64,000 nt of DNA, taken from the NCBI GenBank assembly GCA_002482525.1, contig DLGC01000002.1:1-64000 (forward strand). Reading direction: 5' to 3'. The notes beneath the pieces were generated by a model. The model had not been told where the DNA came from, did not search any database, and saw only the letters and a list, made by a program, of their open reading frames with translations. The stretch is from Propionibacteriaceae bacterium UBA7704. Its GTDB lineage: Bacteria > Actinomycetota > Actinomycetes > Propionibacteriales > Propionibacteriaceae. Each line of letters opens with the position of its first letter. The first letter of the stretch is position 1. The position numbers and the translations under genes are program-made. Shown here piece after piece: positions 1 to 7,370 of this stretch.

Positions 1-3000
1 CCAACAGTCTCGGCAGCAAGGGCGGCCCGCAGGGCCCCGGCTCCGGCACCGGCGTCTCGGCCGACCGTCCGCGCCCGCAACCACAGACGGTCAAGCAGAC
101 TCCCGACCCGGTACGCACCCCACTGCGCGGTGCTGCCGGTCGCACCGCGGCCAACATGGACGCCTCGATCGCCATGCCGACCGCGACCAGCGTCCGCGAG
201 GTACCGATGAAGCTGGCCATCGACCAGCGCGCCATGATCAATGGCCATCTCGCCCGCACCACCGGCGGAAAGGTCTCCTTCACTCACCTCATCGGCTGGT
301 CGATGGTGCAGGCCCTGAAGGCCGTTCCCGAGATGAACAACTCCTATGAGCTCGTCAACGGAAAACCGATGCTGGTGACCCCGCCGACAATCAACCTCGG
401 CCTGGCCATCGATCTGCAGAAGTCCGACGGCTCGCGTCAACTGCTGGTACCCAATATCAAGAACTGCGAGGACCTCGACTTCGCCGGGTTCTGGCAGGCC
501 TACGAGGCTCTCATCAAGAAAGCTCGAAGCGGCAAGCTCGAAGTATCCGATTTCGCCGGATCGACGGCATCGCTGACCAACCCCGGTGGCATCGGCACCA
601 ACCACTCGGTGCCACGCCTCATGAGCGGCCAAGGCGTCATTCTCGGTGTGGGCTCGATCGACTATCCGCCGGAATTCCAAGGAGTCAACCCTTCTCGCAT
701 CACGCGCCTGGGTGTCTCCAAGGTCACCACCTTGACCTCGACCTATGACCATCGCGTGATTCAGGGCGCCCAGTCCGGTGAGTTTCTGCGGTACATCCAT
801 CAGTTGCTCATCGGCCAACACGACTTCTACGACCAGATCTTCGACTCGCTGCGGGTTCCGTACACCCCGGTGCGGTGGAGCACAGACATCTCCGAGGAGA
901 GCGCCAGTGCGATTCCGCCCAGCGCCCGGGTCTTCTCGTTGATCAACGCCTATCGCAGCCTGGGCCATTACCTGGCTGACCTCGACCCGCTGGAATACCG
1001 TCAGCGCAGCCACCCCGAACTCGACCTGGAACTCCACGGCCTGACCCTGTGGGATCTTGATCGCGAGTTCTCCGTCGGCAACTTCGGTGGCTTGGCTGGA
1101 AAGAAACTCGCACTGCGCGAAATCCTCGCCCGGCTGCGTGACTCCTACTGCCGTACCGTCGGCGTGGAGTACATGCACATCGCCGACGACGAGCAGCGCT
1201 CCTGGATTCAGGATCGCTTCGAGCAACCCTTCGTGCCCTGGCCGAAGGAAGAGCATCTACGAATCCTGGACAAGCTCAATGAGGCCGAAGTCTTCGAGAC
1301 CTTCCTGCAGACCAAATTCGTCGGTCAGAAGCGATTCTCCTTGGAGGGTGGCGAGTCCGCGATCGTCTTCCTCGACGAGACCTGTGAGCGCGCCGCCAAT
1401 GACAACATCGATGAGGTCATCATCGGCATGCCGCACCGCGGCCGGCTGAATGTCCTGGCCAATATCATCGGCAAGTCCTACGGTCAGATCTTCCGGGAAT
1501 TCCAGGGCAACTACGATCCCCGGCTGCCGCAAGGTTCCGGTGATGTGAAATACCACCTGGGTGCCGAGGGCGAGTTCACCGCAGCCAGCGGACGCACCGT
1601 CAAAGCCTCGGTGGCCGCCAACCCCTCCCACCTGGAGGCGGTCAATCCGGTCGTGGAAGGCATTGCGCGGGCGAAGATCGACCGCATCGGCAAGCGTCCC
1701 GACTGGCCGGTGTTGCCCGTGCTGATGCATGGTGACGCCGCCTTCGCCGGGCAGGGTGTGGTCTACGAGACCCTGCAGATGAGCCAACTGCGCGCGTACA
1801 AGACCGGCGGCACCATCCACCTGGTGGTGAACAACCAGGTGGGTTTCACCACGTCCCCGGTCGATTCCCGCTCCTCGGTGTACTCCACCGACGTGGCCAA
1901 GACCATCGGTGCGCCGATCTTCCATGTGAACGGCGACGACCCCGAGGCCGTGGCGCGGGTCGCCCAGATCGCTTTCGATTACCGACAGCGCTTCAACCGC
2001 GATGTGGTGGTGGATCTGGTCTGCTACCGGCGTCGGGGCCACAACGAGGGTGATGACCCGAGCTTCACGCAGCCGCTGATGTACGACCTGATCGAGCAGA
2101 AGCGCTCCACCCGCAAGCTGTACACCGAGGCTCTCATCGGACGCGGCGACATCACCACCGAGGATGCCGAACAGGTTCTGGCCAAGTTCCGCGACCGCAT
2201 GGAGGGCGTCTTCCGCGAGGTGCGCGAGGCTGCCGACACCCCCGCGGAGGAGCCGAAGGCCCCCTACTATCCGCCGAAGTTGGGTGCCGATCGCGGCACC
2301 GCCATCACCACTGATGTGATGGAGGCGGTGGCACGGGCGCATCTGCGATTCCCGGAAGGTTTCACGCCCCACCCGAAGGTTCTCAAGCAGCTTGAGCGGC
2401 GTGCCGAGAGCCTGCGCACCGGCCCGGTGGATTGGGCCACCGCCGAACTGCTGGCCTACGCCTCGCTGCTGATGGAGGGTCGCCCAGTTCGCCTGGCTGG
2501 CCAGGACTCCCGGCGGGGTACCTTCAGCCAGCGATTCGCCGCGATCATCGACCGGGTGACGTCCAAGGCGTATGTGCCACTGAAGCACCTCAGCGCCGAT
2601 CAGGGCGGGTTCCACGTCTTCGACTCGCTGCTGAGCGAGTACGCAGGCATGGGCTTCGAGTACGGCTATTCCGTGGCCGCACCGGACGCCTTGGTGTTGT
2701 GGGAGGCCCAGTTCGGCGACTTCGCCGACGGCGCTCAGACCATCGCCGATGAGTTCATCTCCTCGGGCAATGCCAAGTGGACTCAGAAGTCCGGAGTGGT
2801 GCTGCTACTCCCCCACGGTTACGAGGGTCAGGGCCCCGATCACTCCTCAGCACGGTTGGAGCGCTGGCTCACCCTGTGCTCGGAAGGAGCGCTGGCGGTC
2901 AGCCAGCCCTCAACTCCGGCCAGCTTCTTCCATCTGCTGCGCACCCACGCCTACGTGAACTGGCACCGCCCGGTGGTGGTCGCCACGCCGAAGTCGATGC

Positions 3001-3473
3001 TGCGCTCCAAGATGGCAGCCTCGCCGATCGAGGAGTTCACCCAGGGGCGCTGGCAGCCGGCCCAGGGCGATCCGTCCATCACCGATCCGACGACCGTCAA
3101 GCGCATCCTGATCTGCTCGGGCAAGATTCGCTGGGAGTTGGTCGCGGCTCGTGAGAAGGCCGGCTTGGAGCAGGAAGTCGCCATCGTGTCGCTGGAACGG
3201 CTGTACCCGATCCCGGCACCCGAGCTCGCGGCGGAGCTGGCGAAGTACCCGCAGGTGTCCGATATTCGCTGGGTGCAGGACGAGCCAGAGAATCAAGGCG
3301 CTTGGTGGTTCCTGCAACTGCACCTCCCCCAGGCCATGGCGGCACAGATGCCCGGCTACGAGCTGAAGCTGACACCGGTCACCCGGCCCGCAGCGTCGGC
3401 GCCGTCGGTCGGTTCGATCAAGCTGCACCTCGCTCAGGAGGAGGAACTTCTCGGGACGGCCCTCACCGACTGA
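1..3473 (+). CDS. kgd: Multifunctional 2-oxoglutarate decarboxylase/dehydrogenase E1-E2 fusion (5'-partial)
   Basis: This is the thiamine-diphosphate enzyme that feeds 2-oxoglutarate into the TCA cycle as E1o, fused to an E2-like acyltransferase domain as in actinobacterial Kgd/OdhA. The frame is open from base 3 to the window edge; before the first in-window ATG (156) it reads a Gly/Pro-rich linker and then LRGAAGRTAANMD, typical of the start of the acyltransferase domain. About 75 N-terminal residues appear to be missing compared with the 1231-aa mycobacterial protein. The acyltransferase active-site motif DHRVIQGAQSG lies near base 750. E1 signatures follow: MPHRGRLNVL near 1430, GDAAFAGQGVVYETL near 1735 and RRGHNEGDDPSFTQP near 2040. 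No lipoyl domain is visible. In relatives Kgd is inhibited by unphosphorylated GarA/OdhI, which PknG controls; a pknG gene lies about 50 kb downstream. A strong hairpin follows the stop. Confidence 0.96.
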   Translation, partial: NSLGSKGGPQGPGSGTGVSADRPRPQPQTVKQTPDPVRTPLRGAAGRTAANMDASIAMPTATSVREVPMKLAIDQRAMINGHLARTTGGKVSFTHLIGWSMVQALKAVPEMNNSYELVNGKPMLVTPPTINLGLAIDLQKSDGSRQLLVPNIKNCEDLDFAGFWQAYEALIKKARSGKLEVSDFAGSTASLTNPGGIGTNHSVPRLMSGQGVILGVGSIDYPPEFQGVNPSRITRLGVSKVTTLTSTYDHRVIQGAQSGEFLRYIHQLLIGQHDFYDQIFDSLRVPYTPVRWSTDISEESASAIPPSARVFSLINAYRSLGHYLADLDPLEYRQRSHPELDLELHGLTLWDLDREFSVGNFGGLAGKKLALREILARLRDSYCRTVGVEYMHIADDEQRSWIQDRFEQPFVPWPKEEHLRILDKLNEAEVFETFLQTKFVGQKRFSLEGGESAIVFLDETCERAANDNIDEVIIGMPHRGRLNVLANIIGKSYGQIFREFQGNYDPRLPQGSGDVKYHLGAEGEFTAASGRTVKASVAANPSHLEAVNPVVEGIARAKIDRIGKRPDWPVLPVLMHGDAAFAGQGVVYETLQMSQLRAYKTGGTIHLVVNNQVGFTTSPVDSRSSVYSTDVAKTIGAPIFHVNGDDPEAVARVAQIAFDYRQRFNRDVVVDLVCYRRRGHNEGDDPSFTQPLMYDLIEQKRSTRKLYTEALIGRGDITTEDAEQVLAKFRDRMEGVFREVREAADTPAEEPKAPYYPPKLGADRGTAITTDVMEAVARAHLRFPEGFTPHPKVLKQLERRAESLRTGPVDWATAELLAYASLLMEGRPVRLAGQDSRRGTFSQRFAAIIDRVTSKAYVPLKHLSADQGGFHVFDSLLSEYAGMGFEYGYSVAAPDALVLWEAQFGDFADGAQTIADEFISSGNAKWTQKSGVVLLLPHGYEGQGPDHSSARLERWLTLCSEGALAVSQPSTPASFFHLLRTHAYVNWHRPVVVATPKSMLRSKMAASPIEEFTQGRWQPAQGDPSITDPTTVKRILICSGKIRWELVAAREKAGLEQEVAIVSLERLYPIPAPELAAELAKYPQVSDIRWVQDEPENQGAWWFLQLHLPQAMAAQMPGYELKLTPVTRPAASAPSVGSIKLHLAQEEELLGTALTD

Positions 3474-3496
3474 TTCACCGCTTGGGGAGTTCAATA

Positions 3497-3526
3497 CTGG
3501 GCGTGGTCCCTTGTGCCCACGCCCAG
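3497..3526 (+). terminator. Hairpin terminator after kgd
   Basis: A perfect 10-bp inverted repeat (CTGGGCGTGG / CCACGCCCAG) with a 10-nt loop begins 23 nt after the kgd stop codon. There is no T-tract, which is common for actinobacterial terminators. It separates kgd from the whiB1 promoter region. Confidence 0.6.
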
Positions 3527-3611
3527 CTACGGGTAACGTCCATCCGGTTGCCCGCAGGACCGCGAGCTTCGCAGATGTGCATATCGGGTGTCATCCCTTG
3601 TGCTTACAGGC

Positions 3612-3652
3612 TAAAGTTGTCAGTCTGTACTGTGGAGTGAGCCGATCTCCAC
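3612..3652 (+). promoter_or_regulatory. Putative whiB1 promoter -10 and downstream palindrome
   Basis: TAAAGT at 3612-3617 is a plausible -10 element in the 238-bp gap upstream of whiB1; no convincing -35 is seen. Fifteen bases further on, a perfect 6-bp inverted repeat, GTGGAG-N9-CTCCAC, spans 3632-3652. It would sit in the early transcribed region, a position suited to a repressor or to a leader hairpin. The assignment is inferred from position and symmetry only. Confidence 0.35.
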
Positions 3653-3711
3653 GCCGGTCACCCAGTGGTCGGCCGCAACGGCCCCCAACGACTTATAGGA
3701 GTGGTTCATTC

Positions 3712-3972
3712 ATGGACTGGCGCCATCGGGCTGCCTGCTTGACCGAAGACCCGGAGCTGTTCTTTCCGATCGGCAACACTGGACCGGCCCTGATGCAGAT
3801 CGCAGAGGCGAAGAAGATCTGTCGCCGCTGCGATGTGCGTGAGGCCTGTCTGCAGTGGGCTTTGGACGCAGGCCAGGATCATGGCGTGTGGGGTGGTCTG
3901 AGCGAAGATGAGCGTCGAGCCATGAAACGGCGCGCCGCCCGGATGCGAGTCCGCAACAACGCCAAGAGCTGA
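3712..3972 (+). CDS. whiB1: WhiB1-type iron-sulfur transcription regulator
   Basis: An 86-aa WhiB-family protein. Family members bind a [4Fe-4S] cluster, sense NO or redox state, and partner with the primary sigma factor. The four cluster cysteines are C9, C37, C40 and C46, the same pattern as mycobacterial WhiB1, followed by the GVWGG turn at 58-62 and a basic C-terminal tail (KRRAARMRVRNN) that contacts DNA. The N-terminus MDWRHRAAC closely matches WhiB1. A longer in-frame ORF runs upstream to 3511, but ATG 3712 is chosen because it is preceded by TAGGAG at 3696-3701 and reproduces the family length. It converges on pdtaS with only 6 bp between stop codons, the same whiB1-pdtaS arrangement as in mycobacteria. 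Confidence 0.93.
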   Translation: MDWRHRAACLTEDPELFFPIGNTGPALMQIAEAKKICRRCDVREACLQWALDAGQDHGVWGGLSEDERRAMKRRAARMRVRNNAKS

Positions 3973-3978
3973 CTTCGC

Positions 3979-5427
3979 TCACCGATTGAGCGGCACTCGG
4001 ATCGCTGCGATCGTCGAACCATCGTTCGAACTCAGCGTGAACTCGCCGCCCAAATCTGCGATCAGGGTGTGGACGATGGACAATCCCAAGCTGGTCGAAT
4101 CAGCCAGGTTGAAGTCCTCGGGAAGCGGCTCGCCGAAGTTCTGCACCGCCACCGTCAGCCAACCGTCACGCCGTTGCGGAGTAACCAGAACCTGGCCGGC
4201 ATTGCTGCCCAGTCCGTGTTCGATGGCGTTCTGACACAACTCGGTCAGCACCAACGACAGGCTGGTGGCCACCTCCGCAGGCACCGAGCCGAAGCTGCCC
4301 TGACGGGTGATCCGCACCGTGCCGCCGGTCGCGGCCACATCACTGACCATGCGGAGCAGACGGTCAGCCACCTCGTCGAACATCACTTCGGAGTCGAACC
4401 CCTGGCTGAGGATCTCGTGCACCACCGCGATCGACGCCACTCGCTGCATGGCATCGTCCAATGCCGCTTTCGCTTCGGCGGAGGAGATGCGTCGCGATTG
4501 CAGTCGCAGCAAAGCCGCCACGGTCTGCAGATTGTTCTTCACCCGGTGATGGATCTCGCGAATCGTCGCATCCTTATTCACCAATTGGCGTTCCCGCGAA
4601 CGCAGCTCGGTCGTATCTCGGCTGAGCACCACGTAGCCGGCATTCTGATTGCCGTCCAACAACGGCAGCACCCGGATACGCACATTGGCGCGATCGGTCT
4701 CCAGATCCACTTCGGTAGTGCCGACCCCGGTGAGTTGGTCCTTCACTGATCGCTCCACCGGCCCACGCAGCATCGAGCGGCTCAGCGAGATGAAGTCCTC
4801 GCCGAAAAGGTCGCTGGTCAGCCCCATCCTGCGGAACGCACTGACCGCGTTCGGGCTGGCGTAGCGAATGACGCCGGCTCGATCGACCCGGATCATGCCG
4901 TCGCCTACACGGGGAGAGACCCACGGCACCCGACGCTCCCCCGGCAGCGGAAACTGGCGCCGCGACACCATGCCGACCAGTAGCTCAGCGGCCTCCAGAT
5001 AGGCGTCCTCCAGAGCACCCGGGGATCGCAGCCCCACCCGATTGGAGTGCATCTCCACCACAGCCAGACACCGACGGCCATCCATCACGGGGATCGCGGT
5101 GACATCGACGGGCACCCCGGCATGGATCCGATGATCATCGGTGTGCCGAATGGTGCCGCTCTCGAAGGCCTGCGCAACCAGCTGATCGGGTTCGTAGCTG
5201 ATCTGGGAACCGACCAGGTCCTCCTCCAAGGCCGTCGGACCGGTATTCGGACGCACCTGCGCAATAGCACGGTAGACCTGTTCGTCGGCCGTCGGACACC
5301 ACAGCACGAGGTCAGCGAAGGCCAGATCCGCCAGCAGCGACCATTCGTCGACCAGACGATTCATCCATGCTTGATCGGCGGAACTCAGTTCCGGCGGAGT
5401 ATCCGGTAGCTGGTCGCGGGTCTTCAT
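3979..5427 (-). CDS. pdtaS: PdtaS-like cytosolic sensor histidine kinase
   Basis: A 482-aa soluble kinase with no membrane segments. The N-terminal region (about 10-160) resembles the GAF domain of mycobacterial PdtaS, including the QVRPNTGPT segment. A PAS-like region follows (about 170-275), then a HisKA_2 dimerisation domain with EIHHRVKNNLQTVAALLRLQ; the phosphoacceptor is H293 or H294. The C-terminal ATPase domain carries ELCQNAIEHG and a glycine-rich SLGLSIVHTL box. In relatives PdtaS phosphorylates the ANTAR antiterminator PdtaR, which is not in this window. The frame could extend 76 codons further upstream, but that would run through the bL37 gene on the other strand. ATG 5427 matches the family start and leaves a 100-bp divergent promoter region. 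Confidence 0.88.
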   Translation of the reverse strand: MKTRDQLPDTPPELSSADQAWMNRLVDEWSLLADLAFADLVLWCPTADEQVYRAIAQVRPNTGPTALEEDLVGSQISYEPDQLVAQAFESGTIRHTDDHRIHAGVPVDVTAIPVMDGRRCLAVVEMHSNRVGLRSPGALEDAYLEAAELLVGMVSRRQFPLPGERRVPWVSPRVGDGMIRVDRAGVIRYASPNAVSAFRRMGLTSDLFGEDFISLSRSMLRGPVERSVKDQLTGVGTTEVDLETDRANVRIRVLPLLDGNQNAGYVVLSRDTTELRSRERQLVNKDATIREIHHRVKNNLQTVAALLRLQSRRISSAEAKAALDDAMQRVASIAVVHEILSQGFDSEVMFDEVADRLLRMVSDVAATGGTVRITRQGSFGSVPAEVATSLSLVLTELCQNAIEHGLGSNAGQVLVTPQRRDGWLTVAVQNFGEPLPEDFNLADSTSLGLSIVHTLIADLGGEFTLSSNDGSTIAAIRVPLNR

Positions 5428-5451
5428 ATCCTGAACCCTATCCCCCGCCGG

Positions 5452-5481
5452 TTGGACCCTCGCTGCCGACGCTGGCAGAAT
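5452..5481 (+). promoter_or_regulatory. Putative promoter of the bL37 gene
   Basis: TTGGAC (5452-5457) and CAGAAT (5476-5481) are separated by 18 bp and lie about 47 nt upstream of the bL37 start codon. This resembles a housekeeping sigma-factor promoter, inferred from consensus only. Confidence 0.4.
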
Positions 5482-5527
5482 GGGTCCTCGCGTCTGCTGA
5501 CGCCTAATCCGAAACGAGGAGACCCCG

Positions 5528-5602
5528 ATGGGTAAGACCGGTCGCAAGCGCCGTTCTCGTCGCAAGAACAACGCTAACCACGGCAAGCGTCCCAACGCTT
5601 GA
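5528..5602 (+). CDS. Ribosomal protein bL37-like mini-protein (24 aa)
   Basis: A 24-residue, extremely basic protein, MGKTGRKRRSRRKNNANHGK followed by RPNA. It matches the AURKAIP1/COX24-type small proteins of actinobacteria, described in mycobacteria as large-subunit protein bL37. GAGGAG sits 8-15 nt upstream of ATG 5528, and a perfect hairpin terminator follows 40 nt after the stop, so this is a self-contained single-gene transcription unit. It is below the usual length cut-off of gene callers and easily missed. More than half the residues are Lys, Arg or Asn, consistent with rRNA binding. Confidence 0.85.
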   Translation: MGKTGRKRRSRRKNNANHGKRPNA

Positions 5603-5641
5603 TCGTCGGCACCGTCACGGTGTCGACCTGAGAAACCACAA

Positions 5642-5666
5642 CGGCCCCCGTCCATGACGGGGGCCG
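5642..5666. terminator. Bidirectional hairpin terminator between bL37 and rsrA
   Basis: A perfect 10-bp stem (CGGCCCCCGT / ACGGGGGCCG) with a 5-nt loop lies between the converging bL37 (+) and rsrA (-) genes. The minus-strand side is followed by a moderately T-rich GTTGTGGTTTCTC. Confidence 0.8.
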
Positions 5667-5682
5667 AGGTATATCCGACGCG

Positions 5683-5949
5683 TTATTCGGCCTCGGTGAT
5701 GATGGTCGTGCGGGTGATCGTAGAACGCACCCGCAGATAGAGATCCTCCGAAGCCACCGCATCACCATTGCAGCTCTTGCGAATCAGAGTGCGCAGCGCC
5801 TCTTCCACCTGGAATCGATCCAGGCATGGCTCGCAGGCCAGCAGGTGTTCACGGATGTGGTCAGCTTCTTCCTCACTGAGTTCGTGATCGTGGAAGGCAT
5901 ACAGGTGCTCGAGGATGTCGCCGCAATCGTGGGCATCGGCATCATTCAT
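5683..5949 (-). CDS. rsrA: RsrA-type zinc/thiol anti-sigma factor
   Basis: An 88-aa member of the ZAS anti-sigma family, which holds SigR inactive until disulfide stress expels zinc. The diagnostic H-x3-C-x2-C motif is seen as HLLACEPC, preceded by CGDILEHLYAFHDHELSEEE with the upstream Cys and His ligands. The start ATG 5949 overlaps the end of sigR by 8 bp, so the sigma and anti-sigma factors are translationally coupled. A longer frame to 6024 would only run back into sigR. Streptomyces RsrA and mycobacterial RshA have the same size and neighbour. Confidence 0.92.
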   Translation of the reverse strand: MNDADAHDCGDILEHLYAFHDHELSEEEADHIREHLLACEPCLDRFQVEEALRTLIRKSCNGDAVASEDLYLRVRSTITRTTIITEAE

Positions 5950-6568
5950 CGTCAGACCCCTTCCCGACCAGGCCCTGCTCACGAGCGAACCCGGCCAGCT
6001 TGGCCCGCAACTGATTGCGACCACGATTCAACCGCGACATGACGGTGCCGATGGGCGTTCCCATGATCTCGGCGATCTCCTTGTAGGCGAAGCCCTCAAC
6101 ATCGGCCAGATACACCGCCAGGCGGAAGTCCTCCGGCAATTCGCTCAGGGCATCGGTGACCGCCGAATGCGGCATCCGATCCAGCGCCTCCATCTCGGCC
6201 GAGCGCAACCCCGTCGAGGTGTGCGACTCCGCGCGAGCCAGTTGCCAATCCTCAACCTCATGGCCGGCACTCTGCGGCTGACGCTGCTTCTTGCGGTAGG
6301 AGTTGATGAAGGTGTTGGTCAAAATGCGGTACAGCCACGCCTTCAGATTGGTGCCCGGCGTGAACTGGCCGAAAGACGAGTACGCCTTGGCGAAGGTCTC
6401 CTGGACCAGGTCTTCGGCGTCTGCGGGATTGCGCGTCATGCGCAACGCAGCACCGTACAGCGGGTCGAGATAGACCAAGGCGTCGCGTTCGAAGCGCGCC
6501 GAGCGCTCCTCGGTGGTCTCATCGACGCGCGGATCAGCATCAGCGGTCGGGGTTGTTGGCAGATTCAT
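5942..6568 (-). CDS. sigR: Redox-stress ECF sigma factor SigR/SigH
   Basis: This sigma factor directs the thiol-oxidative-stress regulon. Region 2 is nearly identical in pattern to Streptomyces SigR (ARFERDAL, ALRMTRNPADAEDLVQETFA, NLKAWLYRILTNTFINSYRK) and region 4 carries YLADVEGFAYKEIAEIMGTP. ATG 6568 gives 208 aa and matches SigH in having about 22 residues before ARFERDA. The frame stays open to ATG 6631 and GTG 6634, which would give 229-230 aa. Those upstream starts lie only a few bases downstream of the predicted transcription start, so an N-terminally extended, nearly leaderless isoform is possible. An exact SigR-type promoter lies immediately upstream, implying positive autoregulation. 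Confidence 0.93.
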   Translation of the reverse strand: MNLPTTPTADADPRVDETTEERSARFERDALVYLDPLYGAALRMTRNPADAEDLVQETFAKAYSSFGQFTPGTNLKAWLYRILTNTFINSYRKKQRQPQSAGHEVEDWQLARAESHTSTGLRSAEMEALDRMPHSAVTDALSELPEDFRLAVYLADVEGFAYKEIAEIMGTPIGTVMSRLNRGRNQLRAKLAGFAREQGLVGKGSDDE

Positions 6569-6642
6569 CGGGAACGAGCCTAGCCGGTCGTTACCGCGAC
6601 GTGCTGTCTCTGCCACCGTCAGTGTGGACATCACATCGACAC

Positions 6643-6668
6643 AACGACACGCCGGGGCGCTCTATTCC
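6643..6668 (-). promoter_or_regulatory. Autoregulatory SigR-type promoter, GGAAT-N18-GTT
   Basis: On the minus strand GGAAT (6668-6664) is followed by exactly 18 bases and then GTT (6645-6643), the consensus recognised by SigR/SigH. The GGAAT box overlaps the last codon and stop of the SRAP gene. The expected transcription start is near 6636, next to the upstream alternative sigR start codons. Confidence 0.85.
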
Positions 6669-7360
6669 GGCAGCTCGATCGGCTCGAGCAGCTGCGGACC
6701 ATCGTTGGCCACTCGATTCACCGCCTGCGACACCGGATGGAACCGGACCTCAGCGGTCGGGGCCGTGAGCAATTCGGTCACCGGCCCCCGCACCTCAGGA
6801 TCGAGCCAGGTGTCCCAGTGCTGCGGTGGGACCACCATCGGCATGCGGTCGTGCACGAGTCCCAATTCGTCGGTGGCCTCAGTCGTGATGATGGCCGCAG
6901 TGACCAGCCAACTCCCATCAGGACCACGCCAGTATTCATACAGGCCGGCCATGGCCAGCGGTTGGCCGTTGCGAGGCGCGATGAAATACGGCTGTTTGAC
7001 GGGCTTTCCCAGCGCTGGGGTGTGGGCACGCCACTCGAAGTAGCCATCCGCCGGAATCAGACACCGACGGCGGGCCAAGGCAGCCCGAAAGGACGGCTTC
7101 TCAGCGACGGTTTCGACCCGGGCATTGATCAGTCGCGCCCCATGATCGGGATCCTTGGCCCACGACGGCACCAAGCCCCAACGCAGCGCGGCAAGCCGAC
7201 GCTGCGCCCTCGATTCGCCCACCTGGGCGAGCACGGCAGCGATCGGCGAGGTGGGAGCGACGTTGTAACTCGGCGCAGGCAGCGGCTCAACGACCTCGTC
7301 AATCTCGAAGAACTCCACCAAGTCCTCCGCCGAACTACTGGCAGCGAATCGTCCACACAT
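6662..7360 (-). CDS. SOS response-associated peptidase (SRAP/HMCES/YedK)
   Basis: A 232-aa SRAP-family protein. Family members crosslink to abasic sites in single-stranded DNA through the catalytic Cys2. MCGRF at the extreme N-terminus supplies that Cys after Met removal. Other family motifs are YNVAPTSP, RWGLVPSWAKD, NARVETVAEKPSF, CLIPADGYFEWR and the C-terminal HDRMPMVV with its catalytic His. Start and length are as expected. Its stop codon is embedded in the sigR promoter, the gene order (SRAP upstream of sigR) resembles mycobacteria, and it lies 10 bp downstream of the ECF-ZAS fusion gene, so those two are probably cotranscribed. Confidence 0.92.
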   Translation of the reverse strand: MCGRFAASSSAEDLVEFFEIDEVVEPLPAPSYNVAPTSPIAAVLAQVGESRAQRRLAALRWGLVPSWAKDPDHGARLINARVETVAEKPSFRAALARRRCLIPADGYFEWRAHTPALGKPVKQPYFIAPRNGQPLAMAGLYEYWRGPDGSWLVTAAIITTEATDELGLVHDRMPMVVPPQHWDTWLDPEVRGPVTELLTAPTAEVRFHPVSQAVNRVANDGPQLLEPIELPE

Positions 7361-7370
7361 GCCTGCGTCC

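Noticed and set aside
3636..3653. cAMP receptor protein site at whiB1
   Set aside because: AGTGA and CCACG half-sites are present but separated by 8 bases instead of 6.
5428..5655. N-terminal extension of the PdtaS frame
   Set aside because: It would overlap the bL37 gene and terminator; the family N-terminus starts at ATG 5427.
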